Below are positions 1 through 7,600 of a stretch of 33,330 bases of DNA, piece by piece. Position 1 is the first letter of the stretch. Each line of letters opens with the position of its first letter. Both the position numbers and the translations under genes were made by a program. The stretch is taken from assembly GCA_022072615.1 (NCBI GenBank), contig JAJVHS010000051.1, positions 94,898 through 128,227 on the forward strand, written 5' to 3'. Below the pieces are notes generated by a model, which worked only from the letters and a program-made list of their open reading frames with translations, was not told the DNA's origin and did no database searches. The DNA comes from Phycisphaerales bacterium. Lineage in GTDB: Bacteria; Planctomycetota; Phycisphaerae; Phycisphaerales; UBA1924.

Positions 1-1
1 C

Positions 2-1090
2 AAGGGCCCCTCCGACCTGACGTCGCTGGGCGCGCCCTACGGGTACGGGTGGTACAAGGTCTCCCTCAAGTCGGCATCGGCGCGCAAGGCGCGGGCCGCA
101 TTCCCGCACGCGGCCGACCGCGTGGCCGCGTTCATCGACGGCGCGCTGGCCGGCGTGATCGGCGTGGGATCGGGGACGACGCGTCACCTGCCCATCAACC
201 TCAAGAAGCCGGGGACCGACGTGGTGTTCTTGGCGTGCAACATGGGTCGCTTCAGCGAGGGCGACCACATGGGCGAGCGCAAGGGCCTGTACGGCCACGG
301 CTGGGAGGTTTCGGCGCTCAAGGCGGGCAAGGCCAAGGTCGTCACGGAGACGCCGATCGACATCCTCGCTTTCCGCGCGCCGCTGTGGGAGGTTCGCGAG
401 GGCGACACGACGGTGCCGCACCGCATCACGTGGACGATTCAGCACCGCAGCAAGAGCTCGGTCATCATCTGGCTGCGCGACAAGCAGGGCCGGGGCTTCA
501 TGGGCCGCGCGCTGCTGCTGCTCGACGGCAAGCCGATCGAGGTGCTCGAGTACGGGACGCCGGACCACATCGTGCTCGACGCCGAGTCGCTGAGCAAGGG
601 CAACCACACGATCTCGGTGGCGCTGTTCCCCGAGACGCTCGACGAGGAGTTCGAAGGCAACATCCAGGCCGCCGCCAAGGCGCTGGACGATCTTGTGTGC
701 TTCGAGGAATCGAGCGAAGCCCTCACCGCCAAGGCGGAATGGAGCTTCGCCAAGTGGGAGCAGCCGCCGGCGTCGGCGTTCCACGCGCCCGGCCGCAACT
801 CCGCGGGGATCCCGGCGTGGTGGCGCTGCACCTTCGATCACCAGGCCGGCGCACCCGCCGTGAGCCTCGAACTGAACGGCCTCAGCGCGGGCCAGGTGTA
901 CGTCAACGGCTTCCACCTCGGCCGCTACTTCCTGCGGAAGGGGCAGACCGAGCGCATGCTGATCCCGCCCAGCCGGCTCAAGGCCGGCAAGGCCAACGAG
1001 CTGCTCATCTTCGACGAGCAGGGCGCTTCGCCCGCCAGGTCCGTGCACCTTTCCCACGAGAGCGCGGTGGCCGGCAACTCGAAGCACTGA
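2..1090 (+). CDS. GH35-type beta-galactosidase, C-terminal part (5' end outside window)
   Basis: The reading frame is open from the window edge to the TGA at 1088-1090, so only the last ~362 residues are present and the catalytic barrel is missing. What remains looks like the beta-sandwich/jelly-roll tail of glycoside hydrolase family 35. It has a GYGWYKV strand near the start, a segment NMGRFSEGDHMGERKGLYG that corresponds to the 'ENMGR...G....KGI' landmark of GH35 enzymes, and a final carbohydrate-binding-like domain with LNGLSAGQVYVNGFHLGRYF. That last motif matches the 'GxxxVNGxxxGRYW' signature of GH35/GH2 accessory domains. Known family role: removal of terminal beta-galactose from oligo- and polysaccharides. 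An internal ATG at 122 is in frame but is not a credible start because the frame and the domain continue upstream. Substrate and secretion cannot be judged without the N-terminus. Confidence 0.82.
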   Translation, partial: KGPSDLTSLGAPYGYGWYKVSLKSASARKARAAFPHAADRVAAFIDGALAGVIGVGSGTTRHLPINLKKPGTDVVFLACNMGRFSEGDHMGERKGLYGHGWEVSALKAGKAKVVTETPIDILAFRAPLWEVREGDTTVPHRITWTIQHRSKSSVIIWLRDKQGRGFMGRALLLLDGKPIEVLEYGTPDHIVLDAESLSKGNHTISVALFPETLDEEFEGNIQAAAKALDDLVCFEESSEALTAKAEWSFAKWEQPPASAFHAPGRNSAGIPAWWRCTFDHQAGAPAVSLELNGLSAGQVYVNGFHLGRYFLRKGQTERMLIPPSRLKAGKANELLIFDEQGASPARSVHLSHESAVAGNSKH

Positions 1091-1109
1091 GCATGCCGGG
1101 GTCTGCGGG

Positions 1110-1117
1110 CATATCGT
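1110..1117 (+). promoter_or_regulatory. Candidate -10 element of a leaderless promoter (CATATCGT)
   Basis: TATCGT at 1112-1117 matches TATAAT at four of six positions and ends five bases before the ATG at 1123. The longer string CATATCGTG, followed by A/T-GC, recurs directly upstream of pyrE. TATCGT also sits 11 bases upstream of the mature 5' end of tRNA-Val. No -35 match was seen. Inference only. Confidence 0.35.
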
Positions 1118-1122
1118 GAGCC

Positions 1123-1719
1123 ATGCCCGCAGCATCCAGGCCCACGGCGCGTCAGGAATCGGTGAAACCCGACGAGGCGGGAAGTCGGCCGCTGTTCCAG
1201 CAGGCGGCGTCGTTCGCGTCCCGCCAGCACCGCCACCAGGTCCGCCGCGACGGCAAGACGCCGTACGCCTCGCACGTGTTCCGCGTCGCGATGACGGTGG
1301 CGACGGTCTTCGGCTGCACCGATGAGCTGGTGTTGGCGGCGGCGATCCTGCACGACACCATCGAGGACACCACGACCGACTACGAGGACATCCAGTCCCG
1401 CTTCGGGACAGACGTCGCCGACATGGTCGCGGCCCTCACCAAGAACATGGCCCTCCCCGAGGACGAGCGTGAGAAGGAGTACGACCGGCGGCTTGCCGCG
1501 GCGGACTGGCGCGTCCGGCTGATCAAGCTGGCCGACACGTACGACAACTTCTGCGATTCGCTCGACACCGAGGAGCGCAAGTCCAAGCTCGCGGATCACC
1601 TCGAGAAGTGCGACCGCGCGGTCAAGCTGGCGAAGGCCGATGCCAGGGTGCACGAGCCCACCCGTCGAGCGATCAAGCTGACGCAGGAGCTGGTCAAACC
1701 CTACCGCGGACGGGGCTGA
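1123..1719 (+). CDS. Single-domain HD phosphohydrolase, MESH1/SpoT-like (p)ppGpp hydrolase
   Basis: This 198-residue protein carries the hydrolase half of the RelA/SpoT family and nothing else. The motifs in order are RHQVRRDGKTPYASH (metal-ligand His51), ILHDTIEDT (His77-Asp78, with Glu81-Asp82) and LIKLADTYDN (Asp138). These match the Mn-binding HD site of SpoT and of stand-alone alarmone hydrolases such as MESH1. There is no synthetase, TGS or ACT domain, and the length suits a small alarmone hydrolase. The inferred reaction is removal of the 3'-pyrophosphate of (p)ppGpp, but some members act on other nucleotides (MESH1 also hydrolyses NADPH), so the substrate is not settled. No Shine-Dalgarno precedes the ATG; instead CATATCGTG lies just upstream, suggesting leaderless transcription. 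The 3' end overlaps the convergent PDZ gene by 19 bases. Confidence 0.85.
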   Translation: MPAASRPTARQESVKPDEAGSRPLFQQAASFASRQHRHQVRRDGKTPYASHVFRVAMTVATVFGCTDELVLAAAILHDTIEDTTTDYEDIQSRFGTDVADMVAALTKNMALPEDEREKEYDRRLAAADWRVRLIKLADTYDNFCDSLDTEERKSKLADHLEKCDRAVKLAKADARVHEPTRRAIKLTQELVKPYRGRG

Positions 1720-2870
1720 CCGCCGCCGGCTCCGCCGCCGAAGCGGGCTCGGAGCTGGATCTCCTCGATCCACTGGACGTACTCGGCTCGCTTGGCGAGC
1801 AGGCCCTCGAGGAGCTCGAGCTGATCCTTCTGCCGCGCCGGGTCGGCGTGGGGCGCCTGGGCCCGGATGCCCTCCACGAGGCGGTCGATTTCCTGGATGG
1901 TGGCCTGGATCTGACGGATCTGCTCGGCCTGCGGGTTGCGAGCCATGCCGCGGCCGCCGCGGATCGACCGCAGCTCGCCGCCGACGAAGTCCCGCATCGC
2001 GTCGGACGTGCCCCCGCGCGGGACACCGCCGGCGGCGATGCTGAAACGCTCGGTGGGCTCGCGCGGGTCGAGAGCGCCGTCGGCGCTCGTCCAGGTGGCG
2101 CGCCACGCGGCGGGCGAGAGCTGGGAGTCGAGCACGGTCTGATCGGTCGCGAGCGCCAGGTTCTTCCGCCGCGCCCGGACCTCCCACGCGTCGTCCAGGA
2201 TCGACGGCGTGATCTCCTGGACGGCGCCGTCGTTCGGAAGGTCGCGCTGGCCGCCCATCTGGACGTGCACCTCGATCAGCTCGCCGTTGCGATCGACGCT
2301 CAGCCGGACGATATCGCCGGGGTCGTACGAGATGATGTGCGACCGGAAGGTGGCCCGGTTGGTGACGGCGCTGCCGTCGAACGCCAGGATGGCGTCGTTG
2401 GCCATGAGCACCCGGGCCGAGTCGAAGCCCTCGAGTGTGCCCGCGATCACCGCGGGGGCGGCGTTGCGGTTCACGGGGTTGATGCTGAAGTTGATGCCCA
2501 GCGCCGCCCGGGGTTCAAGGCCGAAACGCTCGCGAGCCAGCGCCGCCAGCCGCGTGCGCTGCTCGGCGTCGAGCCCCCGGTTGTGGAGCATGTCCTCGAT
2601 CCGGGCAAGGACGGCGTCGGGATGGGCCCTCAGCCGCGCCTGGGCCTGCGTGCGCGTCTTGAAGTCGGCCGACCCCAGCTCCGCGAGCAGCTGATCGAGT
2701 TCCGCCCTGGCGGCCGGAGTGGTTGTCGGGGTGGGCGTGCGATGGACCGGGGCCGGCTGGGGCGTCTGGCCGGGCGCGACGGGCGCCATGTATACGAGCG
2801 CGGCCATCCCGGCCGCGGCATGCAGGTTCCTGGTGCGGCGCGAGAACCGCCGCGATCGATCACCGAGCAT
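1701..2870 (-). CDS. Secreted PDZ-domain protein
   Basis: This is a 389-residue protein on the minus strand. The start at 2870 was chosen because GAGAGGTG lies six bases upstream and because it gives a normal export signal: a basic n-region (RSRRFSRRTR), then a hydrophobic core up to about residue 30 (AAAGMAALVYMAPVAPG). The open frame extends to 2945, but the extra residues look like leader. After a Pro/Thr linker comes an alpha-helical stretch (about 55-118, HEAT-like in character), then a PDZ-like domain at about 124-206 (ALGINFSI, VLMANDAILAFDGSAVTN, DIVRLSVDRNGE). The C-terminal part is unassigned and ends in a probable coiled coil (about 330-375) and a Gly/Pro/Arg tail. No protease residues were seen, so it is not HtrA; a periplasmic adaptor or scaffold role is inference. 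It lies downstream of yicC on the same strand with a 126-base gap. Confidence 0.75.
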   Translation of the reverse strand: MLGDRSRRFSRRTRNLHAAAGMAALVYMAPVAPGQTPQPAPVHRTPTPTTTPAARAELDQLLAELGSADFKTRTQAQARLRAHPDAVLARIEDMLHNRGLDAEQRTRLAALARERFGLEPRAALGINFSINPVNRNAAPAVIAGTLEGFDSARVLMANDAILAFDGSAVTNRATFRSHIISYDPGDIVRLSVDRNGELIEVHVQMGGQRDLPNDGAVQEITPSILDDAWEVRARRKNLALATDQTVLDSQLSPAAWRATWTSADGALDPREPTERFSIAAGGVPRGGTSDAMRDFVGGELRSIRGGRGMARNPQAEQIRQIQATIQEIDRLVEGIRAQAPHADPARQKDQLELLEGLLAKRAEYVQWIEEIQLRARFGGGAGGGQPRPR

Positions 2871-2934
2871 CTCACACCTCTCGATGCATCGCCCGAGCCA
2901 CCGCCGCCCCTTGCCCGGGGGTTCCCCTGCAGGA

Positions 2935-2940
2935 ATTGTA
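2935..2940 (-). promoter_or_regulatory. Candidate -10 box (TACAAT) upstream of the PDZ gene
   Basis: Read on the minus strand, TACAAT lies in a short AT-rich island with two AATTG words (2935-2948) inside very GC-rich DNA, about 65 bases upstream of the chosen PDZ start. It matches TATAAT at five of six positions. No convincing -35 hexamer sits 16-18 bases upstream, so this is a weak call. Confidence 0.35.
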
Positions 2941-2970
2941 CCCAATTGACAGGGCGAGCGGCCGACCGCC

Positions 2971-2994
2971 CCCGGGCCATTGCGGATGCCCGGG
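2971..2994 (-). terminator. GC-rich hairpin just after yicC (possible terminator)
   Basis: CCCGGGC (2971-2977) and GCCCGGG (2988-2994) are perfect complements around a 10-base loop, starting two bases beyond the yicC stop codon. There is no U-tract on the minus-strand transcript, so it could be an attenuating or mRNA-stabilising hairpin instead of an intrinsic terminator. Confidence 0.3.
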
Positions 2995-2996
2995 CC

Positions 2997-3887
2997 TCAT
3001 TCCACGTTCTGGGCCTGCTCCTTGATGCGGTCGATCGCGCCCTTGATCTCCACGATCAGCCGCGAAGTCTCGGCATCGGGCGACTTGCTCGCGATGGTGT
3101 TGGCCTCGCGGAGCATCTCCTGGGCGAGAAAGTCGAGCGTGCGGCCGACGGGCCGGTCTTCGACCGCCGTCAGGAGCTGGCCGAACTGGTCGAGGTGCCC
3201 GCTGAGGCGCGTGACCTCCTCGGCGATGTCCGTCCGCTCGGCGTACACGGCGATCTCGCGGATGAGGTCGACGGCATCGACCCGGGCGTCGTGGCCCTGG
3301 AGGAGCATCTCGATGCGCGACTTGAGGCGCTGCTCGTAGTCGGCGACCGCGACCGGGCAGCGTTCGCGGATTCGACCGAGCCGGTCCTGGATGTACTGGC
3401 GCTGTTGGAGCAGCTCCTCGACCAGCATGCGGCCCTCGCGCTCGCGCATCGCCACCAGCGCCCCGCACGCCTTGATGAGGATGGAGGTGAACGCGTTGCG
3501 GGCTCGCAGCAGGCGTTCTTCCTCGTCGGCCGGAGGCTGGAGCACGCCGGGGAGTGCGAGCAGGGCCGAGATATCCAGCTTGATATCCCCGCCCGCGACG
3601 ACCGGGAGCGCCTTGAGCTGGTCGATGTACCTCGACAGCGCGGCCTGGTTGATGGTGTACGCCGCCGAGGCGGAGGAGTCGTTGGACGACGCGATGAGCG
3701 TGATGGTGCCGCGGGTGAGCCGCTGGCGCAGGATCGATTCGAGCTCGGCATCGAGGCTCTGAAATGCCCCGGGAAGGCGGATGACGCCCTTGAAGTACTT
3801 GTTGTTGAGGGACCGGACCTCGACGAAGTAGTGCACGCCGTCGATCTGGGCCGAGGCCTCACCAAAGCCCGTCATGCTGCGAATCAT
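2997..3887 (-). CDS. yicC: YicC/YloC family endoribonuclease-like protein
   Basis: This 296-residue protein is recognised end to end. It starts with the family signature MIRSMTGFGEA, continues with VEVRSLNNKYFKGVIRLP, and ends with the conserved DUF1732-type C-terminus LDFLAQEMLREANTIASK followed by a Glu/Lys-rich helix (KGAIDRIKEQAQNVE). The length equals the usual ~290. In E. coli and B. subtilis these proteins are linked to stationary-phase survival and have been reported as endoribonucleases that act on particular RNAs. The substrate here is unknown. The ATG has GGGAG four bases upstream, but that ribosome site lies inside an inverted repeat of the leader. It is downstream of secG with a 67-base gap. 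Confidence 0.93.
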   Translation of the reverse strand: MIRSMTGFGEASAQIDGVHYFVEVRSLNNKYFKGVIRLPGAFQSLDAELESILRQRLTRGTITLIASSNDSSASAAYTINQAALSRYIDQLKALPVVAGGDIKLDISALLALPGVLQPPADEEERLLRARNAFTSILIKACGALVAMREREGRMLVEELLQQRQYIQDRLGRIRERCPVAVADYEQRLKSRIEMLLQGHDARVDAVDLIREIAVYAERTDIAEEVTRLSGHLDQFGQLLTAVEDRPVGRTLDFLAQEMLREANTIASKSPDAETSRLIVEIKGAIDRIKEQAQNVE

Positions 3888-3891
3888 GCGT

Positions 3892-3938
3892 ACTCCCGAT
3901 CATTCCGGCGGGATCCAGACCCGCGAGAACACGGGAGT
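3892..3938 (-). promoter_or_regulatory. yicC leader inverted repeat covering the ribosome-binding site
   Basis: In the minus-strand RNA, ACTCCCG (from 3938-3932) can pair with CGGGAGU (3898-3892). The second arm contains the yicC Shine-Dalgarno GGGAG. A nested stem GCGGG/CCCGC (3920-3924 with 3908-3912) fits in the loop. A possible -10 (TACACT, 3941-3936) overlaps the outer arm, so only transcripts reading through from secG would carry the whole structure. Inference: translation might depend on which promoter is used. Confidence 0.35.
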
Positions 3939-3954
3939 GTACCCGGATGTGCGC

Positions 3955-4479
3955 CTACCGCTTGGGGCCGCTGGAGGGCTGCTCGGCAGGCGCCGGCTGC
4001 TCGGGTGGCGTGGACGCGGGCGGCCGGTCTGGCGCGGGCTGCTCCGGGGCGGGCTGGTCCGCCGGCGCGGGAGTCGGCTCGGGCGTCACGGGCGGGACTT
4101 CCTGTGGCGGCGTCACCGGGACAAGCTCAAGACCCGAGTCCGAGGGCGCCGGCGGCGTGGTGGTCGCCGGGGCCGCGCCGTCGAGCGTGCCCTCGATCAC
4201 CGTGCCCGCGGGGCCTTCGGGCGGACGCATCACGTAGTTGAGCGCGATCGCCGCGAGCACGAAGGCCGCGAACATGATGACCGTGAAGACGGTCAGCGCA
4301 TCGCCCGTCTTGGTGCCGAAGGCCGTCTGGCCCGAACCGGCCGACCCGAAGGCCGCGCTCAGGCCGCCGCCCTGGGGACGCTGGATGAGCACGGTCAGCA
4401 CCAGCAGGACCGCCACACCCAGCAGCAGCAGGATGAGCAGATTCGAGACCCAGGGGGCCGTGGCGAGGGTGAGCAGCAT
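3955..4479 (-). CDS. secG: Preprotein translocase subunit SecG with long Pro/Ala tail
   Basis: This 174-residue protein has two membrane segments, at about residues 7-31 (WVSNLLILLLLGVAVLLVLT) and about 54-78 (VFTVIMFAAFVLAAIALNYV). They are separated by the SecG signature loop IQRPQGGGLSAAFG followed by GTKTGDAL. It is the small accessory subunit of the SecYEG channel and assists SecA-driven export. The ATG at 4479 was chosen because it places the first helix at the N-terminus with a GGAG about eight to ten bases upstream; the open frame itself extends to 4680 through non-coding leader. The core ends near residue 85 and is followed by ~90 residues rich in Pro, Ala, Glu and Gln, much longer than in E. 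coli SecG (110 aa total). Confidence 0.9.
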   Translation of the reverse strand: MLLTLATAPWVSNLLILLLLGVAVLLVLTVLIQRPQGGGLSAAFGSAGSGQTAFGTKTGDALTVFTVIMFAAFVLAAIALNYVMRPPEGPAGTVIEGTLDGAAPATTTPPAPSDSGLELVPVTPPQEVPPVTPEPTPAPADQPAPEQPAPDRPPASTPPEQPAPAEQPSSGPKR

Positions 4480-4601
4480 CGTGAACGAGCTCCAAGGCCG
4501 CGAGCGGGGGCCGCTCGGGAACGGGAAGTCTAGGCGACCAGCGGATTCTTTCCGGATCGGTCGCGGGGCGTTTTGCCCCGGCAGAAGGGCCGCGAAAGCA
4601 A

Positions 4602-4630
4602 AACCGGCCCCGTTCTGGACGGGGCCGGTT
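4602..4630 (-). terminator. Rho-independent terminator of the subtilase gene
   Basis: AACCGGCCCCGT (4602-4613) and ACGGGGCCGGTT (4619-4630) form a perfect 12-bp stem with a 5-base loop, 27 bases past the protease stop codon. On the minus strand the stem runs into TTGCTTT, giving a broken U-tract. A second small hairpin, CGGGGC/GCCCCG with loop GTTTT, follows at 4564-4580. Confidence 0.75.
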
Positions 4631-4657
4631 CGGGAACTCGGATCGGGATGCGGGGAC

Positions 4658-7600
4658 TTAGAGGCCGGTCCCGTCGCCAAGCGGCGTGCCCAGGGTCGAG
4701 AAGGCGCCGGGGAAGTAGGCGTCGGCGTGCGTCATCGACGCGATGATCGGGGCCGCGGCCTTGATCGAGAGCCCGTACCAGACTTCGGTCAGGCGGCGCG
4801 AGCCGGTGACCAGGTCGTGCACGTCGATCGCGAAGGCCTTGCGGGCCGGGACCACGACCCGGAGCGTCTCGGTGCCCAGGTCGGCGTCGTAGCGGAGCAC
4901 GATCTCGGCGATGGTGTCCGTCGGGGCGGGGTTGTAGAGCCGGAGGGTCTCGGTGACGAGCGGGTTGCCGTCGCGGGGCTTGAAGCCTTCGCCGAAGCCC
5001 CAGTAGCGGTAGGCCCGGTCGGTCAGGCCGCTGATGAGCTGGTCGCCGAAGGCGTCGGCGATGAGCGACACGGTGACGGCGCCGGTGGAGGTGTACTGCA
5101 GCGAGTACTGCTGACCGACGGGGAACCCGTCGAGCTCGCCGACCTCGACGACGGCCTGCGACTCGGCGTCGACGTTCACGACGGTGCGGTAGGAGCTGCC
5201 GCTGGTGAAGAGGAAGACGAGGCTGACCTCCGCGCTCTGCTGGGTGGCGTTGAGGATGGCGAAGCGTTCGGCGTTGGAGTCGCGGCCCAGGTCGCCCTCG
5301 GAGGTCGCGCCGATGCTGCTGCCGAGATTGGGCAGGCCGTTGAGGCCTTCGGCCGTGCGGTTGGCGGTGTCGTAGTGCGAGAGGACGGCGACGATGGGCG
5401 TCTGCGAGACGATCTTGACGCCGTAGCGGGCCTGGGCGCCGTTCTCGCCGCGGGGCAGTTCGTTCTCGGTGAGCTGGTTGACATCCAAGCCCAAGCGGCG
5501 GTTGCCCTGGACGATCTGCGTGTACGTCTTCACCGGCCCGCCGCCTTCGGGGTAGAAGGTGAACTCGACCTTGGAGGTGGTGGTGGAGGTGTTGTAGTAG
5601 ATGAGGAAGTCGCGCGACGTGCCGCCGACCGAGAGCTGCGAGAAGGTCCAGGTGTCGCTGACGCGGGTCGTGAACGACTCGCCGATCGAGGCCGCCGTCG
5701 CGGTGAGGTTGGTGTCGTAGTGGCTGAAGGTCGAGGCCAGCGGCCGGTCGGACCGGACCTCCACCGCGTAGCCCTCGTAGGGACGGACGAGCTGGGCGCC
5801 CGCGGCGAAGAGCTGCGGGCTGGTGATGGTCACGCCGCTGCGGGCGTTGGCCGCGATGGAACTGTCGCCCGCGAACTCGGCGATGACCTGGTCGCGCACG
5901 CCCGTCTCGTAGCGGGCGATGACGACCACGCGGGCCTGCTGATCGTTGGGGTTGAGGATCGGGATGAAGGTGTTGGTGTTGGGGGTCGCGAAGCCCTCGG
6001 GGAAGTAGTAGCGGTAGGGGAGCTGCGGGACGGACGAACCGTCGGCGAGGGTCTCGTTCGCGGGGGAGGTCGGGTCGGCGGTCAGGTGGCCCGCGCCGGT
6101 GCCGTTGTTGACGGCCGCGTACATGTCGCTGACGGCGGTGGGTGTGTTGCCCAGGAAGATGAAGTACCGAGCCGAGATGGTCTGCCCGGCGGCGACCTCA
6201 CCGAAGTCGTACACCAGCGAGAGGTACGAGTCGGAGGATGCGCCGTCGGGATCGATCGGCGTGATCGCCAGCAGCTGCGTGGGATCGCGCAGCGACTGGA
6301 CGATGGTGGGCGACAGGACCATCGCGGTGGCCCGGTCGTCGGCGGCGGGGGCCGCCAGGCCGATGGTCAGGCCGCTCTGGAACTGGTTGTTGGTGTAGCC
6401 GGCGGTCGCCATGCGACCGGTGATGTCGTTGTCGGTCTCGTCGTTGTAGGGGGCGAGGTTGGTGCCCATCTCCGGGTCGATGCCCTCCATCCACGTCAGG
6501 CTGCCGATGGTCTGGCTGCCCTCGTTGGTGAAGATCATGTCGACCGCGATGAAGTTCTGGTCGCGGGACATGGAGAGGGTGCGCTCGATGCGCAGGCCGC
6601 CGTTGAACAGCGCCTTGCCCACGCCGCGGGCGTTGTACGCGTCGCTCTGGTCGGTGAGGGAGAAGGGCAGCTGCACCGACTGCGGCGCGGCCCCGAGGCG
6701 GGAGTTCGAGAACACGGTGCCGTCGGTGGCGCCGCCGAAGAACATGTTCGGCACGTCCAGCGGGAGCGACGTGTCGTACAGGAACTCGGTGCCGCCGAAG
6801 CGGATGCCGGTCCCGCCCGAAGCGCCGCTGTAGAACAGGCCGTTGGTGCCGAAGCCGACGGTGAGATCGTCGCCGGTCAGGACCAGCGACCCGTCGCTGA
6901 CGCCGTCGGTCACGTCGATCGACAACGTGTACGACCCGGTCTCGGTCGCCGCCGTGCCGGAGGCGACGCTGTAGGGGTTGTACGCGGTGTTCGCCGCGGA
7001 GGACACCGCGAGGTAGTAGGTGCCCGCGTCGTTGAAGACGAAGTTCTCGATTCGGGCGGACGAGGACGCGGGGTCCGAGGCGAGCACCAGCTGCTGGCCC
7101 TGGGCGTTGAACAGCCGGATGGCGGTGTCGGTCGAGGTCTGCGTCTGGGCGGTCATGGACGCGCCCGCGTTGACGCTGAACTTGAAGAAGTCCCGGTCCA
7201 GCAGGCCGAAGCCGCCGTCGCCCAGGAACGCCGAGATGGCGGCCGATCCGTAGCCGTTGCCGGTGATCTGCGCGACGTCCTTGGCGTTGGGGATGGTGTC
7301 GTTGGGCTCGAAGTCGCCGAAGACGTCGTTCTCGACGCGGAACTCGATGCGCCAGCCCAGGAGCTGGCCGACGTTGCCGCCCGAGAGGTCCTCGACGCGG
7401 AGCGTCCAGGTGCCCGCGGCGGCCTGGCCGTCGAAGGCGCCCAGCGCCTGCTCGGGCCGGAACGCGCCGGCGAAGGGCGACGAGCCATCGGCGATGGAGT
7501 TCGCGGCCTCGTCGTCGAAGAGCGTCGGGTTGATGCCCTGGTCGCCGTCGGCGCCGCGGCGGTTGTACAGCACCACCTGCGTGCCCGCGGGCGAGACGAC

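Noticed and set aside
1608..4241. An 877-codon plus-strand open frame across the PDZ and yicC genes
   Set aside because: It spans two unrelated minus-strand genes with good motifs and the gap between them; low-complexity composition and no recognisable domain.
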